NCBI RefSeq assembly: GCF_042477335.2
Contig: NC_091257.1
Coordinates: 42,502,501-42,566,500 of the forward strand
Source of the DNA: Ovis canadensis
Lineage: Eukaryota > Chordata > Mammalia > Artiodactyla > Bovidae
DNA length: 64,000 nucleotides
Direction: 5' to 3'
The notes under the pieces are model-generated. The model did not search any database and was not told the DNA's origin. It saw nothing but the letters and a program-made list of their open reading frames with translations. Every line of letters begins with the position of its first letter. The stretch's first letter is position 1. A program made the translations under genes and the position numbers. Positions 40,801 to 53,500 of the stretch are shown here, piece by piece.

Positions 40801-41290
40801 TTCCCCTATCTAGCTCTTGTACCTTCCTCCCCCACCTGTTCAAACATGGTCCTTTTAACACTTACAGAATGAAGTTCTTGACTTGGTATTCATCATCTGC
40901 CACACAGTTTGATTTATCAACTTAAAAGAAAATGTTTTCACCTCACCTTTCACCTCCTCCAGCAAAATTGGTGCCCCCTAGTCACCTTATGTAATTTCTT
41001 TTACGCATAGATCACATCTCCCAAATTAGATGTCTTTGCCCACCCTTGCACAACAGAGGCACTAAGTGATTATGACTGATAACCAGTGTGTAAAAATGTA
41101 CTGGAAATTCTCATTTGATCCTTCCCCCCTCATCAGCACTCTAGAGACGAAAAAGAAAAAAAAAAAGAGCCCTCCAAAGCTAAGTCATTTGCTAAGGAGG
41201 CAATGCTCTCGAAATTTTCTCTCTGTAACATTTCGTGTGTGCCAGGTACAAGCAAGAGGAGAGAGAGGAAGATATAGGACCATGAAGAAG

Positions 41291-41349
41291 ACAGTCCCTT
41301 GTCTTCAGATGCTTCAGTCCCTGGAAACAGTCTCTTGTCTTCAGATGCT
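41291..41349. repeat. Imperfect tandem duplication, 36-bp period
   Basis: The 23-base motif starting ACAGTCCCTTGTCTTCAG (41291-41313) recurs at 41327-41349 with one substitution. Confidence 0.9.
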
Positions 41350-41879
41350 GACATTTTGATGGGAAGAAGCACAAAACAGTTACTCCCAACTCTGACGCAA
41401 TTCCCAGTCTAAGGACCACGCAGTGTGTTAAAGAATATCACCTAGTCTTTCCTTCTCATTTTTTACAGGCGATGATGATATTACTTCCCCAAGATAAGAC
41501 AGGTAAAAGTGGACCAGACTTTTCTTTTAGTCCAATTATCTCAACTGAACACAAGATTGTAAAATAATCACCTAAAGGAAATAATCAACCACATCTGTAT
41601 ACAGGCAACGCAGCCGCCGGTAATCGGTGAGGGCAGGGGGAAAGTTTGCAATGGGTTCCGCGATCTGAGTTTCTGTCTAGGCTTGTCGGCATCAAGAGTT
41701 ACCCTCCACCTCACAGGAAGAGAAAACGAAGCTCAGAATCGGATGACACAGTAAGTCCCGGAAAATGTCAGGAACTGACCACAAAAAGACACCACTACTT
41801 CCCGACGCTAGAACACTTAACCGGAGAAGCCTAGGACTTCACCGACCGGAAGTTCCCCTGCCCCCCAACAAAGAGGGCG

Positions 41880-42067
41880 CCGGTCACGTGAGCCAATCTG
41901 ATTGCTAAACGCGACGTTCACGTTCTCCCCGCCCCCTTGAGGTCGTTTCCGCCCAGAGCTCTGAAGTAGCCAATCAGTACAGGCCTGAGAAGGCGTGCGT
42001 CTGACGTCAGAAGCAGGGGCAGAGAGGAGTTGGAATTTTGGCGGGTCCGGCTGTGCAGAGTAAAGAG
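41880..42067 (+). promoter_or_regulatory. MCM10: MCM10 core promoter
   Basis: Compact TATA-less promoter in a CpG-rich block. Visible sites in order: E-box CACGTG (41885-41890), CCAAT (41893-41897), inverted GC box CCCCGCCCCC (41927-41936), second CCAAT (41970-41974), palindromic CRE TGACGTCA (42002-42009), and an E2F-like TTTTGGCGGG (42036-42045). The likely transcription start is near 42.01-42.05 kb. MCM10 is a known E2F-responsive S-phase gene, which fits the site set. Sites are seen directly; occupancy is inference. Confidence 0.8.
42036..42067 (+). other. MCM10: MCM10 non-coding exon 1 (start approximate)
   Basis: A strong donor, AGAG|GTGAGG, begins at 42068 just after the E2F-like site. 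There is no ATG in the short stretch, so it would be 5'UTR. The 5' boundary is a guess; only the donor is supported. Confidence 0.5.
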
Positions 42068-42539
42068 GTGAGGAGCCGAGTAAGAAGCGGGTCTGCGAGT
42101 GTTGAGCGGTGGTTGAGGGACCGCCGAAGGCGTCTGTGTGAGAGTTTAACGAGCTCCTAGGGCGAGAGGCGCGGAGCTCGGGGGCGCGCAGGTGGGTGAG
42201 ACTGGAACTAGGCGAACGCTGAGGTGCCTTGGGCCGAGCGCTGAGCTGACGCTGGGCTGGGCGGCCGGGAGGGCCTTGTGTGCGGAGCCATGGACGGTTC
42301 CGGAGCTAGGAAAGGCGGATAGTTCCGAAAGGCGCCGAGAGGTGCCAGGCGTTCGGCCGTCCAAGCTGTGTAAGGGTCCATTTTTTTATCTTTAAAGATA
42401 ACCGTTTAAAACCTTTTCTAAATACATGCCGTTTGGACTTTCTCTTTTATAAATTTATGCTTAAGTTTATGATTTGCTGATAGGGGTGCAAGGCTCCCAT
42501 CACATCTACTTTCGTGTTATCCAGTTTAAAGTGGGTGAA

Positions 42540-42755
42540 AAAATGAAAGTAAAGTCGCTCCGTCGTGTCCGATTCTTTGCTACCCCATGGACTGTAGCCT
42601 ACCAGGCTCTTTCGTCCATGGAATTTTACAGGCAAGAATACTGGAGTGGGTTGCCATTTCCTTCTTAAGGAGATCATCCCGACCCAGGGATTGAACCCTG
42701 GTCTTCCGCATTGTAGGCGGGCGCTTTACCGTCTGAGCCAACAGGGAACAGATAA
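42540..42755 (-). repeat. Bov-tA SINE, antisense, in MCM10 intron 1
   Basis: gtaaagtcgctccgtcgtg ... gggattgaaccctggtcttc ... gtctgagccaacaggga; complement of Bov-tA. Confidence 0.85.
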
Positions 42756-42759
42756 CAGG

Positions 42760-43440
42760 TACACCGTAGTGGAATGTGCGATAAAGTCGTGAAAGCAGTG
42801 AGGTGAGAGGGTTCCAGGGGCCTGGTCAGATAGAGTGGCCTGGAAAGGCTTAGAAAAACTGGTAGTTAAGCAGAGACTGAGGAATGAGAAGGAGATAGAG
42901 GAGAGCTATCAAAAGAGGCCTGAAAGCACTTGCCTGTTCAAGAAGTTCAAAGCAGGCTAGTCTGGATGAAGCATTATTGCGGGATTGGGGTTGGATAGAG
43001 TGGTTATAGAAAAAATGAGGAAGTGAAAGTAGGTAGGAGAGCGAGTAGGCTTTGTAAATTTTGTTCTAAGAGCAATGGAAAACTAATTAGAATTTTATTA
43101 AGGGAATACTGCGATCTGACTTATGTTCTTAAAAGATTGCACATATTGCTGAGGAAAGAAAAGATTATTGTAGTGTTTACACAGAGGATAAATTTCAGAG
43201 GGACAGAAAGTCTAATAATTTTCCAGGCAAAAGATTGATGGTGACTTGGACTAGGTTTTTGGATGAAATTGGGGAGAAGAAGATTTTCAACTGAAAGAGT
43301 TGAAAACGACCGAGTGACTGAGCAGGAGGTCTGTACTGGCAATCAGGGAACAGTGTTGTAATTAATCTTTCCCCAGTAGGGGGCTCTGAGGTATACACTG
43401 AGTTCCAGATACTGAACAAGGCTCCCAGGAGATGTGATCC
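42760..43440. repeat. Old interspersed repeat, family not assigned
   Basis: Text such as ctaagagcaatggaaaac ... gcgatctgacttatgttc resembles a known mammal-wide repeat type in plus orientation; name not recalled. Confidence 0.35.
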
Positions 43441-43579
43441 TATGCCTCTGAGATTTCTCCCAAGTTCTCACACTCCTTTCAACCTTCACTCCCTCCATTC
43501 TTTCTTCCCCCAGGACCAGCACCCAGATGCTCTCCTTAAGGCATCAGTACTCTCATGATTTTCCCACCTGACTCCTTAG

Positions 43580-43790
43580 GTCAGAGACTTTCCAGATGGC
43601 TCATTGGTAACAGAATCCGCCTGCCCGTGCTGGAGACGTGGGTTTGATCCCTGGGTGGGGAAGATCCCCTGGAGAAGGTCATGGCAACCCATTCCAGTAT
43701 TCTTGCCTGGAGAATCCCATGGATAGAGGCCTGGTGGGCTACAGTCCATGGGGTCCCAAGAAGTCAGCCACAACTGAGCACAGCACAGGA
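43580..43790 (+). repeat. Bov-tA SINE, sense, in MCM10 intron 1
   Basis: tRNA-like head (gatggctcattggtaacaga...gtgggtttgatccctggg) followed by the BovB-derived tail ending in aactgagcacagcac. Confidence 0.82.
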
Positions 43791-44462
43791 GATTTTAGCA
43801 ATATATTGAAGAAAGAACCCTTAGCATTTGTCAGATGGTCCTAGATGATGGGGGTGGGTTTAGGGTGGGAGGGGGGTTGGTTATAGAAATGACCAAGACA
43901 GTTTGCCCCTTTCCAACCCTTAGGAACCTTACAGTCTTGCAGATTCCCCAGTTGACAGCACAGTGCCAGACACATGGATTGTAGGAATGTCTTAATCCTT
44001 GACATCGAACTTATCAAGATCATATATATTATAGAGCACTTATAAGTTAAACAATAGCCTAGAAAATTGACACATTTTTCTTGTAGTTTTAAAAATCATT
44101 TTAAATGAAAGAGGAAAGTGCACAGGATAATATAAAGTTATCTTACTTAGCTATGCCAGCTATTCCTCTGAGTGTCGTCATACCTGTTCACAGTTTGTCT
44201 CATCCGTGTAATCTAGTATCACACAAAACAACTCTGTACCTCAATGAAGTTTGCATAACAGTAGCTTGCAGACAAGACACATCATACAAGGGACTGCATC
44301 CATACAAGGAGGGAGAGAATGTTGGTGGTGGGGTGAGAAATGGCCAGAGCCTGGATTAATTTTGAGCTTAAGCTCCTACAGTTTGTAGGATGCTGGATTT
44401 GTTGGATATGTAATGTGAGAGAACAGTTGAGAGTGATTTTTTCCTACGTTGATTCCACACAG

Positions 44463-44547
44463 CCAAGGTTCTGCATTGCTGCCATCTCCTGGGCACCTGA
44501 TACTCCTTCAGTTTTCCATTGCCACCGTTCACTTGACAGCATGGATG
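44463..44547 (+). CDS. MCM10: MCM10 exon 2: 5'UTR end and first 7 coding bases
   Basis: Candidate acceptor (pyrimidine-rich tract then ccacacag) ends at 44462. ATG at 44541-44543 with context gacagcATGG. Coding bases ATGGATG then donor GTGAGT at 44548, giving Met-Asp and the first base of Gly. The acceptor is less certain than the ATG and donor. Confidence 0.8.
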
Positions 44548-47500
44548 GTGAGTCCTGGCAGTTTTCTCAGTTTCCTTTTGTTTCGTGAAAAATCAATCTT
44601 TTGTCCGTGGGCTTGTTGTTACTTATCTCTCTCTTTGTCTCTTAGTCACTAAGTCGTGTTCAGCTGTTTTTGCTGCCCCATGGACTGTAGCCTGCCAAGC
44701 TCCTCTTTCCATGGGATTTCTGAGGAAAGAATACTGGAGTGGGTTGCCATTTCCTTCTTTAGTTGTTACTTAAATCACTTATAAAATAGTGAAAATAGCT
44801 ACCTTACCCTCAAGCAATGTCTGAGTAGTTCAATAGAAATCTCACTTCAGTCAGTGAATGTTATTTGTTTTAACCAGGTACACTTTCTGTTCCTAACATT
44901 GTCTTTCATAATAATGATGGTTGGCCAGGCACTGCTCTAAGATCCTATGCATACAGTTGGCCTTCCATATCTGACGGTTGCCCATCTGCAGATTCAACCA
45001 ACTGCTTGCATATAGAGAATATTTGAGGGGGGGAAAAATTCCAGAAAGTTCCAAAAAGCTAAACTTGAGTCTGCTAAGCTCTGGCAACTATTTACATAGC
45101 ATTTACATTGCACTGGGTGTTATAAGTAATATATTAGGGATTTGAGCATCTGTGGATTTTGGTATCCATGTTACTTTAAAATATTTATATAAATTATTTC
45201 ACACTACGTATTACTCCTCTCCTGGTTTCATTCAGCATTGCATGTAACATTGATGCAAATCAAAATATGGTTTCATTTTATTTCTTTCAATTGCTGTATT
45301 TCTTTTAATTACAGTCCATGGTAAGATTGAATCACATTTTAGTAATCATTTTCCAGTAAAAGGCATATGGGTTCCAATCTTCTACCACTCTAAACTATGC
45401 TGCAATTATGTTGTTTTCTTTTGTTTGGCACATGTGTGAGCATTTCTCCCTACCACCTCACCAGCATCTGAGACATCATCCAAGATTTTTTAACTAATCT
45501 GATGGATGATTTTAAAAGGTAGCTCACTATTTTAATTGCATTTCCAGGATTACTGGTGAGGTAGAGAACTGTTTATTTATTTATTGGCCAGTTGGATTTC
45601 TTCATTCTTGATTTACCTGTTTCTTTTATTTGCTCATTCCTACCTCCCCACAATTTGGGCATGATTCCTTTATAAAATCAGGCATTTAAAGCATAGGCAT
45701 TAAGGATACATGATACACTCCCTCACTGAAAAGATGGGGGCTGAAATCTAGAGAAGTTAAGGGCCTGTTCAGGATCAAATGATGAAACAGGTCAGCACAG
45801 GAGCCTGGGTTAGGATAGAGATCAGCAAACCAATATGCTTTCTACCACTCTACGCTCCTTGACCTCAGAAGGAAATGAGCCAGTGGTCAACTCAGGGTCT
45901 AGAATCTGATGAAAGAACCTAAAGCTTAAAGTCAGAGATTGCATAATGATTAATCTGAGTTGCTTAGTCAGCAATGATTCCAAGACTGCAGGGTGTAGCA
46001 AGAGAGAAGAGGCTACTTGGCTACCCAGGTTCCAAGTGAGATAACCGCATCCCCAAAACGGAGCCAAGAGGCCCTCCTCTCTCTCCCATTCCAAGCTGTT
46101 ACAGAGAGCACACCCTGGAAGAGGCCTGTGCCCAACACCACTGGGAACCTTGGGTGAGAAAGGCTGCCTAGTGGCTCCACACTCTTGGCCTTGAATCCAT
46201 CTTTTCATAAGAAAACCAGGGCTGATCTCTCTCTCACTATGTACTAATAAATATTTTGCACATATCCCTGCAAAATGAACAAAATTTAGAAGTAGTATAA
46301 GAATTTGTCAGAGCTAGACTAAAACCACTTCAACAGATTTCAGATCAAAGGTGAACTCTGAAGTGAGGCTGCCTGGGTTCAAATTCCTGCTCTTGACAGT
46401 TTCACCTCTGGCAAGTCACCAAACATTTGTCTTCTTGTCTGTTTTGCTCTGAGGAAAAAATCAGTTAATACAGTCATCCCTGGTATCCACAGGGCATGTA
46501 TTCCAGGACCCTGCATGGATACCAAAATCCAGATGCTCAGGTCCATGATATGTTAATAAAATGGCATATTTTTTTGCATACAAGCTACACATATCCTGTA
46601 CACTTTAAATAATCTCTAGACGACTTATAATACCCAGTGCAATGTAAATGCTATGTAAATAGTTGCCAGATACGTTAATGAATATGTATTTATGTTAAAA
46701 GTATGGAGAATGGCCTTGAGTGATACATCAAAATTATGACAGTGATTATACTGGAACCTGGTGGCTATGGTAAGGAGTTGGGATAAGATTTGACATAATA
46801 AACTTCTAACGTAAAAGCCAAAAGCAAACATGATAAAAGGTTGTGTGTGTGTTAAGTTGCTTCAGCCATGTCTGACTCTGCGACCCTATGGACTATAGTC
46901 CACCAGGCTTCTCTGTCCATGGAATTCTCCAGGCAAGAATACTGGCATGGTTGCCCTTTCCTTCTCTAATAAAAAGTTAATTATGGCTAATTCTGGTTGA
47001 TGGGATATGAGTACGTTTAATGTAATGCTTTGTAACTTTCTGTAGTTTTTAAAAATTACTTAAAACAATTAAAAAGTAGGGGAATGTATACATCTAGGAA
47101 CTAAATGTATACTTAGTATGATTTTCAGTTATTCCATTGTAGATTGAATTTCATATGCAGGAAGTCATCTGATTAGCTTAAGTAATGTAGATAAAGAGAT
47201 CTAGTCCAGTGGCTGGCCCACTGAGATAACTAAGCAGATACTGGCCCCTACTTTCTTAGCCTAGTGCCCGCCGAGAAGCACTTGGGGAGAAGAAACGTAG
47301 AAACAAGAACGATAGTTACATGTACCAGGCAAAAAGGTGAATCTGCAGTCATTTTAACTGCGTTATGAATGTTGAATGTTTTGACTCTGCTGTCAATGGC
47401 TGTTTTTCACAGATAGGCTTCCTTTTTTTCCTTCTTTTCCCATAGGGGAGGAAGATGATTTGTCTCTGCTGACTGCATTGCTAGAGGAGAATGAGTCGGC

Positions 47501-50500
47501 CTTGGATTGTAATTCAGAAGAGAGTGAGCCCTTGACCCAGGAAGATGGTGAACCTGACTCATTTGATGAGCTCTTTGACGCTGATGGTGATGGTGAATCT
47601 TACACAGAGGAGACTGATGAGGGAGAAATGGAAAAGGCTGAAAACCAAAAGGAGAATTTGGCCACTCTCTTTGGAGACATGGGAGACTTAACAGATGAGG
47701 AAGAAGCTCCTACATCGCAGTCAACTAAAGAGAGGGTCATCCCTGCTCCTGCTCCCAGTCAAGGGAAAACTAATCAGGAGTTACAAGGTGCCCTAACCAC
47801 TTGCTTTCTCTAATTTCTTTATGATAGACCAGATGAAGACTACTCAACTGACAGCTTTCTTCAAAATAGCTGCTGAGTCAGGGGTACAGATACATGACTT
47901 TGCAAAAAAAAATTGTAGAAGTTAGTGGAGCAAGCATTTAAAGCTAGCATTTGAGGGCACAGCAGTCCCTGATACCAGGGTCAGCCAGCTATAATTAAGC
48001 CTTTGCAAAATGGCTCTAACATTTCTCACAATTATTACAGAAAAGTAATACTTTGGGAATTAGCAAAGGGAGCCAGAGACAAGACTACACAGCCACCACA
48101 TATTCTGTTTGAGGAGAAGACCTTTTCTGAACAGATCCATCTAGGAGTGGCTTTTTCTTTTCTTTCTTTCTTTTTCTTTCTTTTTTTTAGTGTTACAGAT
48201 TTTTTTTCCTGTTTTTATCATCTCACAAAAAAGCAGTATGACAAGGTTTTTAGTTCATTGTTTCAGGAACATTGGAGCATGTAAGTGACTTGTCCCAGGT
48301 CACTTATCCTAATCTGTATGATTAGGATTCTAGGTGGATTTTGGCTACAGAATTTCTATTTTAATCCCAACAGGAGATTCAAATACTTATAAACATCAAC
48401 TAGAAAAGGTTTATTTATATTAGTTAGTTTTATGAAGTTGTTGTTTAGTCACTATAGTGTCCAACTCTTTTGAGACCCCGTGGGCTATAGCCCACCCAGG
48501 CTCCTATGTCCATGGGATTTCCCAGGCAGGAATACTGGAGTAGGTTGCCATTTTCTTATTCCTGACATGGAATCTCTGATATGTATTTTTTTAATTTACA
48601 TATATATTTTTAATTGAAATATAGTTCATTTATAGTGTTATTAGTTTGAGGTGTATTGCATAATGATTTGACATTTTTATAGATTATACTCCATTTAAAG
48701 TTATTACTGAATATTGGTTTACTCTCTGTGCTATACATTATATCCCTGTATCTTATCTGTTCTGTGTTTTAAATATGGAAAGCTTCACAAATTTGCATGT
48801 CATCCTTGCTTAGGGGCCATAATCATTTCTTGACTCTTAAGAACTTGTCAACCGTGGACATGTATCTGTCAGTAGTACAAATTCATAATCAGCTTTGGTA
48901 TTAGAGATTTGTTTGCTGGAAATATCATGTTTACTTCTCTAAGGGGAACTATTTAAAGTGCAAAAGTTAATTATGAGTTCTCAGTATGTGATTCTGTTGT
49001 GGGTCTCAAGTTTTGGAGGTGATGGGTAGATATCAAAAATTATTTCAGCGCTCTCATCATGTATGGTATTTCATCTGGTCTGGTTTTTAAATCAATATAT
49101 TTTTTCCCCTAGATGAATTAAGGAAGTTGCAAGAGCAAATGAAGTCCTTACAAGAACAGCTGAAACTAGCGACAATTAAACAGCCTGCAAGTCCACCCCT
49201 TTCATGTAAAACCCCAGGTAATCAAACCAATTCTAGGGATAGTATGCATTTCTGTTATAAAGAAATCATAACGTTACTTCTGCATCCAACTCCTGATGAA
49301 ACAGTTTTTTAACCCCTTTCTAAATTTTCTTTACTAATTTCTTTTAACCAAGTAGATAAGTCTCCACGTCCCCCTCTTAAGGAGAAGAAAGTTCAGAAAA
49401 TTCAGGAGTCATTGTGCTTTTCTGCGGAGCTTGACGTCCCTACTCTACCAAAACCCAAGCGAGTGGCTCGGACACCAAAGGTCTCACCTGCAGGTGAGTA
49501 CTCATGACCCCTAGTTTCTCACTGCCTGGGCTCGGTTTACAATCTGTTATGTATGGGTGTGTGTCTTGGTCTATCTTACCTGCCCATTGAGAAAAGTAAG
49601 TTTCCTGGAAATGGGAACCACATTCTATATTTCATAATCTTTGTGTACATCACAAAGTGCTTAAAAAATACTTGGGTAGAGAATAAATATTTAAATGCAT
49701 AATGGATTCAATTTTTTTTTGGTTGTATAGTCCTGTAGTTGAATTATAATGAAGTATAATCACTGGGTTGAGTTCTTACGCTAGAAAGCTAGAGATTTAA
49801 TCTTCAGGCTGTGAGACTGAGGCATAGTGATCTCTTTAATAAAATGGTCAAGTTTAATTTGAAGCCAGAGGGTTCATTCTTATAAAAAGTCATCTTTGCC
49901 AGGAGGATATAGTGGTACTCAAATCCTATTTCAGCACATATGTATATTCACACAAAATAAAATGTAAAGGATTTGTAAGCTCTGTGTATTGGTTTTGTTG
50001 TACTGTCTTTTTGCCCAAAGCAATTACTCTTTGGAAGATCTGAGAGAAAATGACCTGGAGATAACTTGGCTTAGAGTAAGCAGCATTTTATTGATCACAC
50101 ATGTTCAAAAAGGCCCTTTTGACTACCATTGGCATATGACACAACAATACAGAATGGCTGTAGCCCCTGTGTGTTCATATTTATTTGAGAACAGATGATA
50201 TATTCCATGCATCCACTTATTAATGGTGTTTATTCCCTTAGGAGCTCTGGTATTACTAAAGTATTTTATTAGACAGTGTCCAAAGTTGGGTTTTGAGATG
50301 TTGAGATAAGGGCATGGTTTCTGGCGATTCTAAAAAGTTCTAGGGTTACCCTAGCCCCTGCCTTGGGAGCAGTGATCCAAAGTCACTTTGAAAGTAAATA
50401 CCAATCTTATTTGAGAGAGAGTTATACTTATTCAGGAGAATACCCAAGCTTTCCAACCCTCAGGAACATTATCAAATGCTTGTAATATATGAAAAGAACC

Positions 50501-53500
50501 ATATCAGAATATCCTGGGTCCCCTAACACTCCCACGACCACCCCCATCCCCACTCCCGCACATACACACAAGTAAAATTAAATGAATTGAAATGAAACAA
50601 GAAAGGGAAACTAAATTTGAATGTCTTTCAGGTAGAATTTGACCTGTGCACAAATCTCCACTAATTACTGATTTCAGAAGGAGGGCTTTTACGCCTTCTA
50701 CCACAGTGCTCTGTATATGGTGACTGTTCAAGAAATGGCATTGCACAGAGAAACAGTGTTTTAGGGTAGAACTGATGCAGCCACTAGCCACTTGTGACTA
50801 ATTAGATTACAAATTTAGGCATTAATTTCCTTAGACACACTGGTCAGTTTCAGGTGGTCAGTGTCCACTTGTGGCTGATGGCCACCACATGGACAGCAGT
50901 GGTATAAAACATTTCCATACACAGGAAGTTCTGGACTACACTGCAGAGGTTTGGGGGTAGTACAGAAATGATCCTGTGGGTTACTGTTATTCTCTCAAGA
51001 TTTGACAGGTGTTGATTAAAAAAGAAACAATTCTAATAAAAAAATGTTTAATTATCAGTGTGGTTTTTATATTTTCTAGAGCCCCAATGCTCACCTTTGA
51101 AGATGACAAGTGTACCCTCCCAACCACTGCGAACAACTCCTGGGAACAAGCCTGGTGGGATGACTAGGGATCAGAGTACAGGGACACCCAGGAGCTCTGG
51201 GGAGATGGCTCAGGCAGTCTCCGTGGAAGCCTTCTCCGGGCTGAGGCTCAGGTCAGTAATTGTGACAGCCCTCTCTTTCACTCTGCTCGTAGGCCCCACA
51301 AGATGCCTCTTCCTCGTTCCTAGGGACTGAGCCTTCCAGAATTAGTGTGTTTGTACCGCTGAGTCACATGAGACGTATAGCTCTTGTACTTTACCATACT
51401 AAGCCTTTGGCACTGAGTTTGACTCAGTGTATTTACATATGGATAAGGAAAGCTTTCTCTTGTTTGTGTAGAGAGTAAAAGATATGTGTTCTTAAAAATG
51501 AAATCAATAAATAATAAGTACTGTATTTAACCAGAAGCTAGTAGGAACAGTGGTGGAGACTATTCTTAAATACCTAAAGGAATATACAGTTTAACTAGGA
51601 TAGTAGTATCTTCTTATAATTAATGTTAATAGAAATAACTGTGCTCTTTTGTTATGTGGAGAAATTAAGATATTCAGGCAAAGTACAAATGGGGAGTGGG
51701 AGAGAGGCTCAAGGGAGAGAAGATGTATATACACGTACAGCTGATTCACATTGTACAGCAGAAACTAACACAACATTGTGAAAAAACAATTGTCCTCCAA
51801 TTTGAAAAAAATAGAAATGCATCCCAGGATCAGTTCAGGGGAAAACCTGGACTTCTAAGTCTTCTGTGTCTACTGCTTTGCACCTCTGTTATTACTGCTC
51901 TTGAAGCCCTGGGCAGAGATGACATCCTTACTCTGAAACCAGATTGCCTTTAGTACTGAGCAGCCAAGTGCAACCCCTGTAGAACACCTGAACCTTGTCA
52001 ACCTAAACTAAAACTGCTAAGCTTTTAAATTATATGTTATTGGGGAGAACAAGTGACTGTTGACATGCAGTAGAACTTTATTGTAATAACTCCATACTTT
52101 TCAAAATTGGGGGTGGGGGATCAATATTTTAATTACATTTGAGACAGAGTCCGAGGAATGGAATATAGTAAAAACTCACTGAGGGAACTTCAGGCTTCTT
52201 TTTCAAGGTAAATGTGGCCCTCCTGAGATAATACTGCCTTTCCCAGTGGAAACACCCTAGAGATAATAAAGATGTTGCTTATGTGAGTCTTGCTATACAT
52301 TTGAACTGAATGGAAGTAGACGAAGTTGAAACTAGTCAGCCAAAGCTTCTGTAGGGCCTACAAATTTAGGGGGTTGCAGAGTTGTTTGAATCTTTCTCAT
52401 GATTGCTCTACTGAACCTCAGAACCTGAAGATGCTCTGTAGGATCGTAGCTTCGTAGTAACCTGTTAACTCAGAAATCAAATAAGGAAAGGATTTCTCCA
52501 TTTATGTCAGTGTTTCCCTCCCGAATATTCTTTATTGTTGAGTTAGCCCTTGGAGTTTCTAGTCTAGAAAACTTGTGAAAGAGTCAAAAAGCTTGTTTTC
52601 TCCTGACTGCTTTCTCTCGTCCTATGATCCAACATGGAACAAATTTTAATATTCAACTAGAGAAAAACAATTTGCAAATTTTATGAGTTTTAACCAGTCA
52701 TTAGAAACAAGAATATATTAATTGAAGCTCGAGTCAGTTTTTTTTATTATGTGAAAAGGTTGGCTTTTAAAAAATCTAATTAGAAATAGTAGAGCTTATG
52801 ACATTCTCACAGAATTGATGGAATTGAAATATCTTAATTTACCTAAGCAATTCATGATTTTGTATTAAAAGCAAGAGATTATTTTTAAAAGAATATTATA
52901 TTAGAATTCATAAGAACTTAAGTAATTTGTGGTCTTTACTTTGTACATAAGTCCCAGTTCTATATCCGTGGAAAAGCGAACCTGGTCTTTAAAATTGTCT
53001 CCTTTTGGGGAGGAGGCCATGCTGTATAGCATGGGGATGTTAGTTCCCCAAAAGGGTAGAACTTGTGCCTGCTGCAGTGGAAGAACAAAGTCTTAACCAC
53101 TGAACAACCGGGGAAGTTTTACCTGCTGAAAAAATATGTGCCTTGTACTAAGCCTCCCTGAGAATAGGTGCTTTAGAGATTTCTGTCCATAATATCTCTT
53201 CTAACTAATTTGCTACAGTGCCAGGTTATCTCTTAGAGTAATAATCTACCAATTGCTGGTGTCTTGACCCAGAAAGCCTCGAGTATCCTCCACAGAAATG
53301 AACAAGAAAATGATCGGCCGAAAACTTATCAGACTGTCTCAGCTCAAGGAAAAGATGGCAAATGAGAAGCTGGAAGAAATAGACTGGGTGACGTTTGGAG
53401 TTATATTGAAGAAAATCACTCCACAGAGTTCTAACAGTGTAAGCTATTTTATTAATCAGCTGTTTCATCACAGATTGACAGTGGAGACTCATGTTCTTGA

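Larger units (their letters stand above)
39001..41820. other. Intergenic DNA between OPTN and MCM10
   Basis: No exon recognised. Contains a MIR-like fragment near 40.67-40.80 kb and a short tandem duplication near 41.3 kb. A 63-codon open frame lies at 41646-41834 immediately before the CpG island; not supported as a gene. Confidence 0.45.
41820..42370. promoter_or_regulatory. CpG island spanning the MCM10 5' end
   Basis: CpG dinucleotides are dense here (for example 42100-42360) and rare in the flanking AT-rich DNA. The island covers the promoter, the first exon and the start of intron 1. Confidence 0.75.

Noticed and set aside
41066..41359. 97-codon ORF in intergenic DNA
   Set aside because: Runs over an A-rich tract and a 36-bp tandem duplication; no protein-like conservation pattern.
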